Positions 17,001 through 25,366 are shown, numbered from the stretch's first letter. The stretch: 64,000 bases of DNA from Sphingobacterium thalpophilum (GCA_945868825.1 CAMBMM010000003.1:1-64000), one strand, 5' to 3'. Translations and numbers: made by a program. Notes: a model not told the origin generated them from the letters alone.

Positions 17001-17057
17001 TTGCGCCGTGGCTGTAAAACCAGCTAGGAGCAAACAAAAGAGTACGAGTTTTTTCAT
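14034..17057 (-). CDS. Secreted two-module amidohydrolase
   Basis: 1007-residue protein with signal peptide MKKLVLFCLLLAGFTATAQ and two amidohydrolase modules. The first (about residues 20-430) has the beta-sandwich and the LGVADQVGSLAPGKLANFII closing motif, but where metal ligands are expected it reads YPSFIDAFSSYGL, with no HxH. A beta-rich linker (about 435-550) follows. The second module (about 560-1000) keeps metal sites: TPGIVDEHSHIAG (HxH), conserved His in FITCHSYVQSE and FTHILEGY, and Asp in GFNSDDAEMARR, ending with VGSIKVGKDADLVLW. It is probably a metal-dependent hydrolase of imide, peptide or similar bonds in the periplasm; substrate unknown. It is first in a minus-strand pair with the 422-residue paralogue, 17 bases downstream. 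Confidence 0.82.
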   Translation of the reverse strand: MKKLVLFCLLLAGFTATAQETYPVNGSWDKRPGLYAFTNATIVLNADQTITNGTLLVKNRKIEAVGQTLTIPKGYIVIDLKGKFIYPSFIDAFSSYGLSEASRPQAGGFGRQGRSAVFTSTKVGAYSWNEAIRPEITVKSMFTVDAKKAEELKKNGFGAVQAIHRDGIARGTSSVVSLNDEKENNAFLKDVAAAQYSFNKGSSNNNYPSSLMGSISLLRQTYYDAQWYKNQKEEFNISLDEFNKTQSLPQLFEVNDALSVLRADKIGDEFGKQFIFKTDGKEYQRIAAIKATGGSFIVPVNFPKPYDVENPVDARNISLSQLKDWELAPSNPAALEKAGVRFALTSYGLESSKDFLANIRTAIDHGLSEKQALKSLTEVPASLLGVADQVGSLAPGKLANFIITSDAVFKKESAIYENWVEGSQYVVSKMDVKDLRGTYALSLGGVGELKLKVAGTANAYDVSVERQGTDSLKTKATFSRNGDLVNVYFDLKKKPSAIIRLSGFIAATNPLVFKGDAIATDGTSSKWIATFQEEVKATAVTAKKETQKPVVGSVIYPFTAFGYTEAPKAETVLFKNATVWTNEKEGILPNTDVLIENGKIKAIGKNLPAGTAKVIDATGKQLTPGIVDEHSHIAGSGGINEGAQSVTSEVRIADIINSEDVNIYRQLAGGVTTSHILHGSANAIGGQTQVLKLRWGKTPEELKFEGSDGYIKFALGENVKQSNSSNFPTNASRFPQSRMGVEQVYVDAFTRAKEYEAARAVKGNTVRRDLELDALVEILNQKRFITCHSYVQSEINMLMHVADSMGFKINTFTHILEGYKMADKMAARGIAASTFSDWWGYKSEVLEAIPYNGALMHQMGVVTGFNSDDAEMARRLNQEAAKAITYGGMSEEEAFKLVTLNPAKMLHIDNRVGSIKVGKDADLVLWSANPLSVYALAEKTFVDGIQYWDLNKNTESLKTMSAEKGRIIQKMMDAKNGGSATQRPSMQRQRLYECETLEEDQFVNNNR

Positions 17058-17213
17058 GTGTTGTTTTTTAATTATTTCGAATGTTTAAATTAGTAATTCT
17101 GCAATTTTGGAGAACGTATTCGAGGTAATTTTGCTGTTACATCGAGTAAAGAAATTATCTTCCAATATTTCGCAAATAATTCACGTAATTTGAATACACA
17201 AAATAGAAAAAAT

Positions 17214-17654
17214 ATGTATTCATTTCTTTTAAAATTTCACTCGGGTTTTAGATACGTGGTATTAGCCTTGGTGCTATTGGCTATTGTTCAGGCCTTGTCT
17301 GGCTGGTTAGGTAAAAAAGAGTTTACCGAAGGCAATCGTAAAGTGGCATTATTTGCCATGATTTCTGCACATACGCAATTGTTATTGGGTTTGGCGCTGT
17401 TTTATTTCAGCCCCTTAGTGCAATTTTCTGCAGCTACTATGAAAGATCCTACCTTACGTTATTGGACTGTAGAGCATAGCGTGATGATGCTGTTTTCTTT
17501 GGTATTAATTACCATAGGCCATGGCCGTGCTAAACGTGCTGTCGAAGCTGCTAATAAACACCGTGCTATTCTACTTTTTTACGGATTAGCTTTGGTAGTT
17601 GTTATGGTTGCTATTATGCAAAGTGGTCGCCCCTTATTTGGCTCCGCTGCTTAA
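17214..17654 (+). CDS. Small four-helix membrane protein, cytochrome b-like
   Basis: 146-residue hydrophobic protein with four predicted membrane helices (about residues 10-30, 47-70, 88-108, 120-138). It begins MYSFLLKFHSGFRYVVL and contains conserved-looking His in KFHSGFRY, SAHTQLLLGL and EHSVMMLF, suggesting possible haem coordination; Bacteroidota homologues are often labelled cytochrome B. The ATG at 17214 is preferred over an upstream in-frame TTG at 17190. It lies alone between the divergent amidohydrolase gene and hflX. Real gene is likely; function and haem binding are unproven. Confidence 0.7.
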   Translation: MYSFLLKFHSGFRYVVLALVLLAIVQALSGWLGKKEFTEGNRKVALFAMISAHTQLLLGLALFYFSPLVQFSAATMKDPTLRYWTVEHSVMMLFSLVLITIGHGRAKRAVEAANKHRAILLFYGLALVVVMVAIMQSGRPLFGSAA

Positions 17655-17695
17655 CTAAATCCACCAATTCCCTCCAAAAAAGCCTCGTAAATTGG

Positions 17696-17703
17696 TATCT
17701 TTG
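17696..17703 (+). promoter_or_regulatory. Candidate -7 element for hflX (TATCTTTG)
   Basis: Exact TAnnTTTG match 9 bases before the hflX ATG, in the same 12-base context (TATCTTTGCTCA) as the yicC promoter. An inverted repeat ACCAATT (17663-17669) / AATTGGT (17690-17696) has its right arm touching this element and might be an operator or chance. No good -33 box. Confidence 0.4.
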
Positions 17704-17712
17704 CTCATCTAA

Positions 17713-18891
17713 ATGGCAAAACAAAAATTTTACGACACCGCAATTAAACCGGAACGGGCTATTTTGGTGGGAATTATTTCACCCGGCCAAAGCGATGTGC
17801 AAACTCGGGAGTACCTGGAGGAACTCGAGTTTTTGGTAGCAACGGCTGGTGGCGAAACCATACATTCCTTCACTCAACGCATGCAACGGCCCGATCGGGC
17901 AACTTTTGTGGGTACGGGCAAGCTGGAAGAAATCAAGGACTATATTAAAGCCGAAGAAATAGACATCGTGGTGTTTGACGATGAGCTTTCACCTTCTCAA
18001 TTGCGCAACATTGAAAACGAGTTGCAAATCAAAATCTTAGATCGCAGTAACCTTATCCTCGATATTTTTGCCAAAAGGGCCCAAACATCGCAAGCCAAAA
18101 CGCAGGTAGAATTGGCCCAATTACAATATATGTTACCTAGATTAACCCGACTTTGGACTCACTTAGAGCGCCAAAAAGGAGGTATTGGTATGCGTGGTCC
18201 TGGTGAAACCCAAATTGAAACCGATAGACGTATTATCCTCAATAAAATTTCTTTGCTTAAAGAGCGCTTAGAGGAAATTGATAAACAAAATGCCACGCAG
18301 CGGAAAAACCGGCATCAATTGGTTAGGGTGGCTTTGGTGGGCTATACCAACGTGGGTAAATCTACCATTATGAACATGCTCTCCAAATCGGAGGTGTTTG
18401 CCGAAAATAAATTGTTTGCTACTTTAGATACCACGGTACGCAAGGTGGTAATTGATAATTTGCCTTTTTTACTCTCCGATACGGTTGGCTTTATTCGCAA
18501 ATTGCCGCATCATTTGGTGGAGTGTTTTAAATCGACTTTAGATGAAGTACGCGAAGCTGATATTTTGATTCATGTGGTTGATATTTCTCACCCTAATTTT
18601 GAAGATCATATGAATACGGTGAACGAAACACTCAAAGAATTGGGCGCTATTGATAAAGAAATAATTACGGTGTTTAATAAAATTGATGCCTATCAAAATC
18701 TCGAAAAAGAAGATGATGAACCAATAACTTTAGCCGATTTTGAGCACAGTTGGATGGCTAAAAACAGCAGCCCGGCTTTATTTATTTCGGCCACCAAAAA
18801 AGAAAATCTAGAGCAATTTAAAACGCTTTTATACGATCGCGTAAAAACCATTCATACACAGCGCTATCCTTTTGATAAGCTGTTATATTAA
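17713..18891 (+). CDS. hflX: GTPase HflX
   Basis: Ribosome-associated GTPase that splits or rescues stalled 70S ribosomes. N-terminal HflX domain (about residues 15-195) includes VGTGKLEEIK and FDDELSPSQLRNIE, then the coiled region with the glycine-rich GIGMRGPGETQIETDRR. The G domain has G1 GYTNVGKST (about 210-218), G3 DTVGFIRKLPHHLV, and G4 NKID. 392 residues is standard. A 29-base gap leads to rbfA on the same strand, so both ribosome-linked genes are likely in one unit. Confidence 0.95.
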   Translation: MAKQKFYDTAIKPERAILVGIISPGQSDVQTREYLEELEFLVATAGGETIHSFTQRMQRPDRATFVGTGKLEEIKDYIKAEEIDIVVFDDELSPSQLRNIENELQIKILDRSNLILDIFAKRAQTSQAKTQVELAQLQYMLPRLTRLWTHLERQKGGIGMRGPGETQIETDRRIILNKISLLKERLEEIDKQNATQRKNRHQLVRVALVGYTNVGKSTIMNMLSKSEVFAENKLFATLDTTVRKVVIDNLPFLLSDTVGFIRKLPHHLVECFKSTLDEVREADILIHVVDISHPNFEDHMNTVNETLKELGAIDKEIITVFNKIDAYQNLEKEDDEPITLADFEHSWMAKNSSPALFISATKKENLEQFKTLLYDRVKTIHTQRYPFDKLLY

Positions 18892-18920
18892 TTATAAATT
18901 AGGTCTTTAATTAAGCTTAC

Positions 18921-19289
18921 ATGGAAAGTAAACGTCAACAGAAATTTGCCGGAGTTATTCAGCAAGATTTAGCCGAAATATTTCAACGGGAGGCCATGAA
19001 TTTTTTGCCCAATACCTTGGTTACCATTACCAAAGTACGTGTAACGCCCGATTTGGCTATTGCTCGGGTATTTTTGAGTTTTTTTAACAGCGTTGATGCG
19101 ACTGCTTCTTTAAGCACCGTGAAAGCACATGCCAGCGAAATTCGCTATAAATTGGGCGCCAAAATTAAAAATCAAGTGCGTGTTGTACCACAGTTAGAGT
19201 TTTTTGTAGACGATACCAACGACTATGTAGAAAAAATGGATCAGCTTTTTGATCAAATAAGCAAAGAGCCCCGACAAGATGAAGAATAG
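18921..19289 (+). CDS. rbfA: Ribosome-binding factor A
   Basis: Small KH-fold factor needed for late 30S subunit maturation, binding near helix 1 of 16S rRNA. 122 residues, beginning MESKRQQKFAGVIQQDLAEI with the conserved ITKVRVTPDLAIARVFLSFF block and VRVVPQLEFFVDDT near the end. It follows hflX by 29 bases, and its last 11 bases overlap the start of the hemolysin III gene (start ATG at 19279, rbfA stop at 19287-19289), indicating translational coupling. Confidence 0.93.
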   Translation: MESKRQQKFAGVIQQDLAEIFQREAMNFLPNTLVTITKVRVTPDLAIARVFLSFFNSVDATASLSTVKAHASEIRYKLGAKIKNQVRVVPQLEFFVDDTNDYVEKMDQLFDQISKEPRQDEE

Positions 19290-19926
19290 AAAAATACGTC
19301 AACCGGTTAATTTTTACACTCACTTTGTGCCGGCATTATTGGCCTTGCCTGGAGCCTATTTTTTATTTGCCCAATCGGTAAGCAGCATTCAGCAGTTTGC
19401 GGCTGTGGTGTACGGCCTTTGCACGGTGGTATTATTTGGCATAAGCGCCACCTACCATGGCTACCCAAGCACCGAAAAAGAGATTCGTTTTTGGCAAAAA
19501 TTCGATCATTGCTGTATTTACCTCATGATAGCCGGTTCATATACCCCAACGGTATTGTTGGTATTTGATGGTGGGCTACGTTGGACTATTTTTTCGGTGG
19601 TATGGCTCATTGCCTTGGCCGGCTGTACCATTAAAATCTTCAACCGCTTGCAACATAAAGGTTTTTCTCTTGCCATTTATATTGGTATGGGTTTATTAAT
19701 TGTGCCTTTGTTAAATCAAATGATGTTAAAAATACCTTTGGAAGCTATTTTATGGCTACTATTGGGCGGTGTATTTTACATGGTTGGAACGGTTTTTTAC
19801 TACCAAGATAAAGCCTACCATAAATGGGTACACAGCCACGAGATATGGCATCTATTTGTAATAGCTGGAGCGGCCAGCCACTATGTGTATAATTACGTGT
19901 ATTTGTTTCAGCCGGGCTTAGCTTAA
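19279..19926 (+). CDS. Hemolysin III / PAQR family membrane protein
   Basis: Seven-helix membrane protein of the hemolysin III (YqfA/PAQR) family, 215 residues. Family motifs with the putative metal ligands are visible: SATYHGYPS, FDHCCIYLMIAGSYTP, and a C-terminal HSHEIWHLFVIAGAASHY. The exact role is not established; membrane-lipid homeostasis has been proposed for relatives. Its start overlaps rbfA by 11 bases. Its last 9 bases overlap the end of the convergent SNF2 gene, so no terminator separates the two. Confidence 0.88.
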   Translation: MKNRKIRQPVNFYTHFVPALLALPGAYFLFAQSVSSIQQFAAVVYGLCTVVLFGISATYHGYPSTEKEIRFWQKFDHCCIYLMIAGSYTPTVLLVFDGGLRWTIFSVVWLIALAGCTIKIFNRLQHKGFSLAIYIGMGLLIVPLLNQMMLKIPLEAILWLLLGGVFYMVGTVFYYQDKAYHKWVHSHEIWHLFVIAGAASHYVYNYVYLFQPGLA

Positions 19927-22794
19927 CAATTCTTCAATATCAGCCGCACTAAGCGATTTTTCGAAATGATCTTCGGTGGTTATGAGCACTTGTGCCACTT
20001 TTTTCTTGCGTTCCTGTAACGCTAAAATTTTCTCTTCTACCGTGTTTTTGCTGATGAATTTATAAATAAACACATTCTTTTGCTGGCCAATGCGGTGGGT
20101 ACGGTCAATGGCTTGCTGTTCAACCGCGGGGTTCCACCAAGGGTCTAGCATAAACACATAATCGGCCTCGGTAAGGTTTAAGCCCACCCCACCGGCTTTT
20201 AAAGAAATTAAAAACAGTTGAATATTTTCATTCTGTTTAAAAGAATCTACCACTTCGCTGCGGTTTCGGGTTTGTCCATCTAAATAAGCATAGCGAATAT
20301 GCTCTTTATCAAAATGTTTGCGGTAAATATCTAGTTGACGCACAAACTGTGAAAATACCAAAACCTTATGGCCATTGGCCAAAATATGATCCAGCGTATG
20401 AATCACGTTTTCGAATTTTCCCGATTCGCCCTCAAAATCGGGCTGTATTAATTTCGGATGATTGGCAATTTGACGGAGTTTGGTTAAGCCTTGCAATACT
20501 TCCACTTGTTTTTTAGCTACTGTACCATCGGCAATGCTTTGCATCAATTCGTTCCTATAGCTCGATTTTATTTCTTCGTACACACTAGCCTGTTCGGCAC
20601 TCATTTCGCAATAAAACACATGCTCAGTTTTGGGTGGCAATTCGGTAGCCACTTGGTCTTTGGTGCGGCGCAATACAAAAGGCTTAATAAGCGCTTGTAG
20701 TTTTTGCGCTTTTTCTTCGTCTTTCTTTTTCTCAATGGGGTACACAAACTCCTCTTGGAAATAATGTTGCGAACCCAATAAGCCCGGGTTTATAAACGAC
20801 ATCTGGGTCCATAAATCGTTTACCGAATTTTCAATTGGGGTTCCACTCAAAATCAATCGGTTTTTAGATTTAAATTGACGAATAGCCTTAAATGCTTTTG
20901 AAGCCGCATTTTTAATGTTTTGGCTTTCGTCTAAAATGATGTAGTGAAAATAAAAGCTACTCAATAAGTCGGCATCTACCCGGCTAATGCCATAGGTGCT
21001 CAGCACTACATCGTAGTTGGCAAATTGGCTAATGTCCTTGTTCCGAAGCGCTCCGGTATATACCAAAATTTTAAGTTTTGGCGCAAATTTGGCGGCTTCT
21101 CGTTCCCAATTATAAATGAGGGAGGTAGGCATAATAATTAAAGAAGTAGCACCTTCTTCAGCATGCTCTTCTTTTACTTGTTGAAGCAAAGCCAAGGCCT
21201 GTACCGTTTTCCCCAAACCCATATCGTCGGCCAGGCAACCACCAAAGTGATATTTGCGTAAAAAGTTAAACCAGTGGTAACCTGCTTCTTGGTAGGGGCG
21301 CAGGGTTCCCTTAAAACCTTTTGGCATAGCTACCGACTCAATGCCTTCAAAATTCGCCAATTTTTGCAATTTACGGTCCATACTTATGGCCGCTAATTCG
21401 GAGTTGGAAATATCGTTTACCAAGCCTAAATGGTGCTTTTTGAGTTTTAATTCGTTTTTTCCTTCGCTAAAGTGGAACAGGTTGCTGTATTGACTAAACC
21501 ATTTTTCGGGAATAATGGCAATTTCGCCACCGGGCAGGGTAAATTCTTTTATTCGCTTTAAAATATGATTTTTGAGTGCCATGAAGGGAATCTCATAGGG
21601 CCCAAACCATACAGTGGCTTCAATATCAAACCAATCGTTGCTTTCTTTTACCTCTAAATTAATACGACTATTCCCTAGCACAAAGGTTTTATCGCCGCCA
21701 CTTTGCTCCAATTCAAATCCTTGAAATACAAGCCAATCGTGGTGGGTATTAATCCACTCAATAGGGCTGCCACTTTCTTCTTCTGTTTTTACTACTTCTA
21801 AATGCGCATATAAACCACCCACGGGGCGCAACCCTTGTTCTACCAATGCATCAATTTTGGTTTTTTCCCAAGTAAGCGATCGCTTTACCCGATGAAAAAT
21901 AGTTTCGTCGCCCTGTTGTTCCATCCGTACCGATACCCGTTTGCCCGTATCGGCCTGAAACACGTAGTCTCCATATTTAAAATGCAATTGCAGTTGCGTA
22001 AAATCACCCAATGCCACTACCTTAAGTACAGGTATAGCCTCGTAGCGTTCCGGAATAATGGTAAAACCCTCGGCATATACGTGGTGTTTTTCAATAAGGG
22101 GAGCTACAAATTTTTCAAAATAGGTTTTCTCCGAAGCTCTTGGAATAGCAATAAAGCGCTTGTTTAAAAAAGGCTGTAGTTTTTTTCCTTCCATATCATC
22201 TTCAAAAAAGTACAGCATCCCTTCCACCAAAAGCCAAGCCGGTTGGTTACAAATTACTTGCGCCTCTTTAAACATAAACTCAATGCGCTGTCCCTGGTAT
22301 TTAATGGTTGGAAAATAGCGGGTTTCTGTTTCGTTGCGCCTAAAATGGAACAATACGGTAGCCCCTTCGCTGGCTAGTTGTATGCGTTTTTCTACCGGCC
22401 AACCCTCTTTACCCATGAGGTATAAAGGCTTGTTCCCTAGCAGTGCCAAGGCTTCCACCAATTTTTTTTCAATTTTAGGTCGATATACGTCGAATAATTG
22501 AGGCGTAAATACTTTGGAGAAAAACTCTACGGGCCGTATACTTTTTTTATAGTATTTCTTGATGAGATAGGTTTGCTCCATCTCCTCTAGAAGTTTAATT
22601 AGCTGATAGTCGGTTTCATCTAAAATAGATGCAAATTCTTTGGCGGTATTACTAAATAAACGTTGGTAGGTAAGCGAAAAACTACCATTGGCATTTAATT
22701 GCACCACGTGGGGTTCAATTACATAGCCTAGGTATTCGTGTTTGCAGAGTGCATATACGAGTTTGCAGGGTTTATCGCTTTGTAGACGGAGCAT
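19918..22794 (-). CDS. SNF2-family DNA-dependent ATPase
   Basis: 958-residue SNF2/RapA-like superfamily 2 ATPase. The first ~480 residues are a poorly conserved bacterial SNF2-associated region. The motor follows: GCLADDMGLGKTVQALALL (Walker A, about residues 517-535), SLIIMPTSLIYNWERE (Ia), HYIILDESQNIKN (DESQ box, ~620), LSGTPIENSVNDLW (III), and the second RecA domain with VFSQFVRQLDIYR, GGVGLNLTEADYVF and EQQAIDRTHRIGQ (VI). It probably remodels protein-DNA complexes or recycles RNA polymerase; target unknown. It converges on and overlaps the hemolysin III gene by 9 bases. dapF lies upstream on the same strand with an 82-base gap. Confidence 0.9.
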   Translation of the reverse strand: MLRLQSDKPCKLVYALCKHEYLGYVIEPHVVQLNANGSFSLTYQRLFSNTAKEFASILDETDYQLIKLLEEMEQTYLIKKYYKKSIRPVEFFSKVFTPQLFDVYRPKIEKKLVEALALLGNKPLYLMGKEGWPVEKRIQLASEGATVLFHFRRNETETRYFPTIKYQGQRIEFMFKEAQVICNQPAWLLVEGMLYFFEDDMEGKKLQPFLNKRFIAIPRASEKTYFEKFVAPLIEKHHVYAEGFTIIPERYEAIPVLKVVALGDFTQLQLHFKYGDYVFQADTGKRVSVRMEQQGDETIFHRVKRSLTWEKTKIDALVEQGLRPVGGLYAHLEVVKTEEESGSPIEWINTHHDWLVFQGFELEQSGGDKTFVLGNSRINLEVKESNDWFDIEATVWFGPYEIPFMALKNHILKRIKEFTLPGGEIAIIPEKWFSQYSNLFHFSEGKNELKLKKHHLGLVNDISNSELAAISMDRKLQKLANFEGIESVAMPKGFKGTLRPYQEAGYHWFNFLRKYHFGGCLADDMGLGKTVQALALLQQVKEEHAEEGATSLIIMPTSLIYNWEREAAKFAPKLKILVYTGALRNKDISQFANYDVVLSTYGISRVDADLLSSFYFHYIILDESQNIKNAASKAFKAIRQFKSKNRLILSGTPIENSVNDLWTQMSFINPGLLGSQHYFQEEFVYPIEKKKDEEKAQKLQALIKPFVLRRTKDQVATELPPKTEHVFYCEMSAEQASVYEEIKSSYRNELMQSIADGTVAKKQVEVLQGLTKLRQIANHPKLIQPDFEGESGKFENVIHTLDHILANGHKVLVFSQFVRQLDIYRKHFDKEHIRYAYLDGQTRNRSEVVDSFKQNENIQLFLISLKAGGVGLNLTEADYVFMLDPWWNPAVEQQAIDRTHRIGQQKNVFIYKFISKNTVEEKILALQERKKKVAQVLITTEDHFEKSLSAADIEELLS

Positions 22795-22876
22795 GTAGAC
22801 ACAAAATTTTCAGAAGGTAGCACTGAAAAAAATGTTAAAACTAACTTATTTTGTCCGTAAATCAAAGTTTTTATCT

Positions 22877-23659
22877 TTAGATAGTCCCCTCAAACACCAA
22901 GGTGGCAGGGCCTTCTAAAAATACTTTGGTAAAGATGGTACCATCAAAGGTAAAGCGCACATTGAGCGCACCCCCACGAACAGAAATGGGCGTATTGTGT
23001 GTGCCTAGTAAGCCTTTTTCTTTAGCCATAGCCAACGCTACTGCGGTTACGCCGGTGCCACAAGCCAAGGTTTCATCTTCTACTCCACGCTCGTAGGTGC
23101 GCACAGCATAGCCTGTATCTTTTTCTTCAATAAAATTTACATTGATACCTTTTTTGGTATATGTATTATTGTAACGAATGGCTTTTCCACAAGTGTACAC
23201 ATCTAGCTGACTGAGGTTTTGTACCGTACTAACATAATGCGGAGAGCCAGTGTTTAATACCCAGGCTTCGCCATCTCTTTCTAGTACCGAAACATCAATC
23301 ATTTGCAAACTTACCCAGCTTCCATCGTCGCTAGTATGTGCATAATGTGGCCCATCTACGGCTAAAAAAGTAGTTTCTTTACTAATAATACCTAGCTTTT
23401 TTGCAAAAGCCACGGCACAACGTCCGCCATTGCCACACATGCTGCTTGGCTGCCCATCGGCATTGTAATACACCATTTCAAAATCAAAATCGGGGTGGCT
23501 TTGCAGTAAAATTAGGCCATCGGCACCTATACCAAAACGGCGGTTACACAGGCCCTGTACCCAGCTAGGTTCTTGGTGATTAATAGCGCCCGATCGGTTA
23601 TCGAATACGATAAAATCGTTTCCGGCACCTTGGTATTTAAAAAAATGTAGCATGGTCAT
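22877..23659 (-). CDS. dapF: Diaminopimelate epimerase
   Basis: Converts LL- to meso-diaminopimelate for lysine and peptidoglycan synthesis, without PLP, using two cysteines. The first catalytic Cys is in SSMCGNGGRCAVAFA (about residue 78) and the second in TLACGTGVTAVALA (about 200); FFKYQGAGNDFIVFDNR at the N-terminus is the other signature. About 260 residues. Two in-frame ATGs, at 23659 and 23653, are possible; the second begins MLHFFKYQG and is equally credible. An exact TAnnTTTG element lies on the minus strand at 23675-23682. Confidence 0.95.
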   Translation of the reverse strand: MTMLHFFKYQGAGNDFIVFDNRSGAINHQEPSWVQGLCNRRFGIGADGLILLQSHPDFDFEMVYYNADGQPSSMCGNGGRCAVAFAKKLGIISKETTFLAVDGPHYAHTSDDGSWVSLQMIDVSVLERDGEAWVLNTGSPHYVSTVQNLSQLDVYTCGKAIRYNNTYTKKGINVNFIEEKDTGYAVRTYERGVEDETLACGTGVTAVALAMAKEKGLLGTHNTPISVRGGALNVRFTFDGTIFTKVFLEGPATLVFEGTI

Positions 23660-23674
23660 GAGTACACAAGATTA

Positions 23675-23682
23675 CAAATTTA
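23675..23682 (-). promoter_or_regulatory. Candidate -7 element for dapF (TAAATTTG)
   Basis: Minus-strand TAAATTTG, an exact TAnnTTTG match 15 bases before the dapF ATG. No well spaced -33 TTTG was found. The divergent htrA gene has a similar plus-strand TAAATTTG at 23791-23798, so the 162-base gap holds two back-to-back promoters. Confidence 0.4.
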
Positions 23683-23790
23683 TAGCCAAAAAAGAACATT
23701 TTAGGCACTACAACTTCGCTAAAGTAACCTTTAACATAATTTAACAATTTTGTGTCAGTTTAGCTATAGGATTTAACCCCATTCTAATAG

Positions 23791-23798
23791 TAAATTTG
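23791..23798 (+). promoter_or_regulatory. Candidate -7 element for the HtrA gene (TAAATTTG)
   Basis: Exact TAnnTTTG match 23 bases before the ATG at 23822. The -33 position is not a good TTTG match. No heat-shock-type inverted repeat was recognised nearby. Confidence 0.35.
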
Positions 23799-23821
23799 AC
23801 TCAACAAAATCAAACCGAAAG

Positions 23822-25318
23822 ATGGATATGAAAAAATTTGGATTTATGTTACTTACCGCCTGTTTAGGTGGTGTAATTACCTTAGGTGCGTATAAATTGG
23901 TAGAAACAAAAATTACCGATAGTACCTCATTAAATGATAAGCAACTGACATTTTTTGCAAGCAACCCAAGCGGAGCACTTTCTTCAACAGGAAACCCAGA
24001 TTTTACACAAGCCGCTGCTTTGGTTACGCCCGCTGTCGTGCACATTAAAACTACCTACTCGTCATCGAGCAGAAGCGGTGGAACTGACCCTTTTGACGAT
24101 ATGTTTCAAGACTTTTTTGGTCGTCGTATGCCTCAACAACGTTCGCCACAAATGGCTTCTGGCTCTGGAGTTATTTTATCGGAAGATGGCTACATTGTAA
24201 CCAACAACCACGTGGTAGAAAATGCCGATAAAATTGAAGTGGTGTTAAACGATAAACGTTCTTTTTTGGCCAAAGTAATAGGCCGCGATGCGAATACCGA
24301 TTTGGCTTTATTAAAAGTATCCGCTAAAGGTTTACCTGTTGTAAAAATGGGTAATTCAGACGATGTGCGTGTAGGCGAATGGGTATTGGCCGTGGGCAAC
24401 CCTTTTAACCTAACCTCAACCGTTACAGCAGGTATTGTAAGTGCCAAAGCTCGTGCCATTGGTATTTTAGGCGATGGTCAAGATCCAGCCATTTCAAAAA
24501 GCCGTCCTATCGAATCTTTTATTCAAACCGATGCTGCCATTAACCGTGGAAACAGCGGAGGAGCACTGGTAAATACCAACGGAGAATTAATAGGTATTAA
24601 TGCGGCCATTGCTTCCCAAACCGGAAATTATGAAGGCTACGGTTTTGCCATTCCGGTAAACTTAGCCAAGAAAATTTTAGATGATTTCCAAAAATTTGGC
24701 TCGGTACAACGCGGCTTTTTAGGCATTCAAATAGGCGAAGTAGATGCCGAGTTGGCAGAGAAAAAAGGATTAAAATCTACCCAAGGCGTATATGTAGATA
24801 AAGTAGTAGCTGGCGGCGGTGCCGACGCAGCCGGCATTAAAGAAGGGGATGTTATTCTAAAAATCGAGAATGTTCCCGTAAATGCCTCTTCCGAACTGCA
24901 AGAACAAATTGGCCGCCACCGTCCGGGCGATAAAATTGCCATAACTTTGGTGCGTAATGGTGTAGAGAAAACCTTAACTGCCGTGCTAAAAGCTGATGAA
25001 GGTGCCAAGGTTGCATCTTCAAAATCAACTGAAGAAGTGTTTAATAAATTGGGTGCAAGTTTTGCACCTATTTCCGAAAGCACCAAGAAGAAATTCGGAC
25101 TTAATGCCGGTTTAATCGTTTCCGAAGTACGCAATGGCGGACTATTTGATCAGGTAGGCTTACCTAAAGGAACTATTATTACTGCGTTAAACGGAAAAAC
25201 TGTTGCCAAAGTAGATGATTTAGATGAAGCGCTTGGTAATCGCAAAAACGATATGCTCCAAATCACCGGTATTGCCCCGGATGGTGCTCGAATCAATTAT
25301 ACCTTCCAGGTACGCTAA
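23822..25318 (+). CDS. Periplasmic Do/HtrA-type serine protease
   Basis: DegP/HtrA-family protease and chaperone for misfolded envelope proteins. An N-terminal hydrophobic segment (MKKFGFMLLTACLGGVI from the second Met) exports or anchors it. The trypsin-like domain has the complete triad: His in YIVTNNHVVENA (about residue 129), Asp in DANTDLALLK (about 159) and Ser in AINRGNSGGALVNT (about 243). Two PDZ domains follow (about 300-395, GFLGIQIGEVD...; and about 410-498, FGLNAGLIVSEVRNGG). 498 residues. A Ser/Gly/Met-rich loop near residues 80-115 is the usual LA-loop region. It is monocistronic, bounded by a divergent dapF and a strong terminator at 25330. Confidence 0.93.
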   Translation: MDMKKFGFMLLTACLGGVITLGAYKLVETKITDSTSLNDKQLTFFASNPSGALSSTGNPDFTQAAALVTPAVVHIKTTYSSSSRSGGTDPFDDMFQDFFGRRMPQQRSPQMASGSGVILSEDGYIVTNNHVVENADKIEVVLNDKRSFLAKVIGRDANTDLALLKVSAKGLPVVKMGNSDDVRVGEWVLAVGNPFNLTSTVTAGIVSAKARAIGILGDGQDPAISKSRPIESFIQTDAAINRGNSGGALVNTNGELIGINAAIASQTGNYEGYGFAIPVNLAKKILDDFQKFGSVQRGFLGIQIGEVDAELAEKKGLKSTQGVYVDKVVAGGGADAAGIKEGDVILKIENVPVNASSELQEQIGRHRPGDKIAITLVRNGVEKTLTAVLKADEGAKVASSKSTEEVFNKLGASFAPISESTKKKFGLNAGLIVSEVRNGGLFDQVGLPKGTIITALNGKTVAKVDDLDEALGNRKNDMLQITGIAPDGARINYTFQVR

Positions 25319-25329
25319 GTCACCATCAT

Positions 25330-25366
25330 AAAAAAGCCCTCCCGAATTTCGGGAGGGCTTTTTTAT
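25330..25366 (+). terminator. Rho-independent terminator after the HtrA gene
   Basis: AAAAAAGCCCTCCCGAA pairs with TTCGGGAGGGCTTTTTT around a single T. This stem is nearly identical to the one after sdhB (29087-29123), differing by one base pair at the tip. Confidence 0.92.

Noticed and set aside
24727-25134. 135-codon minus-strand frame opposite the HtrA gene
   Set aside because: Shadow of the PDZ-domain coding sequence; the serine- and proline-rich product shows no domain or export signal.
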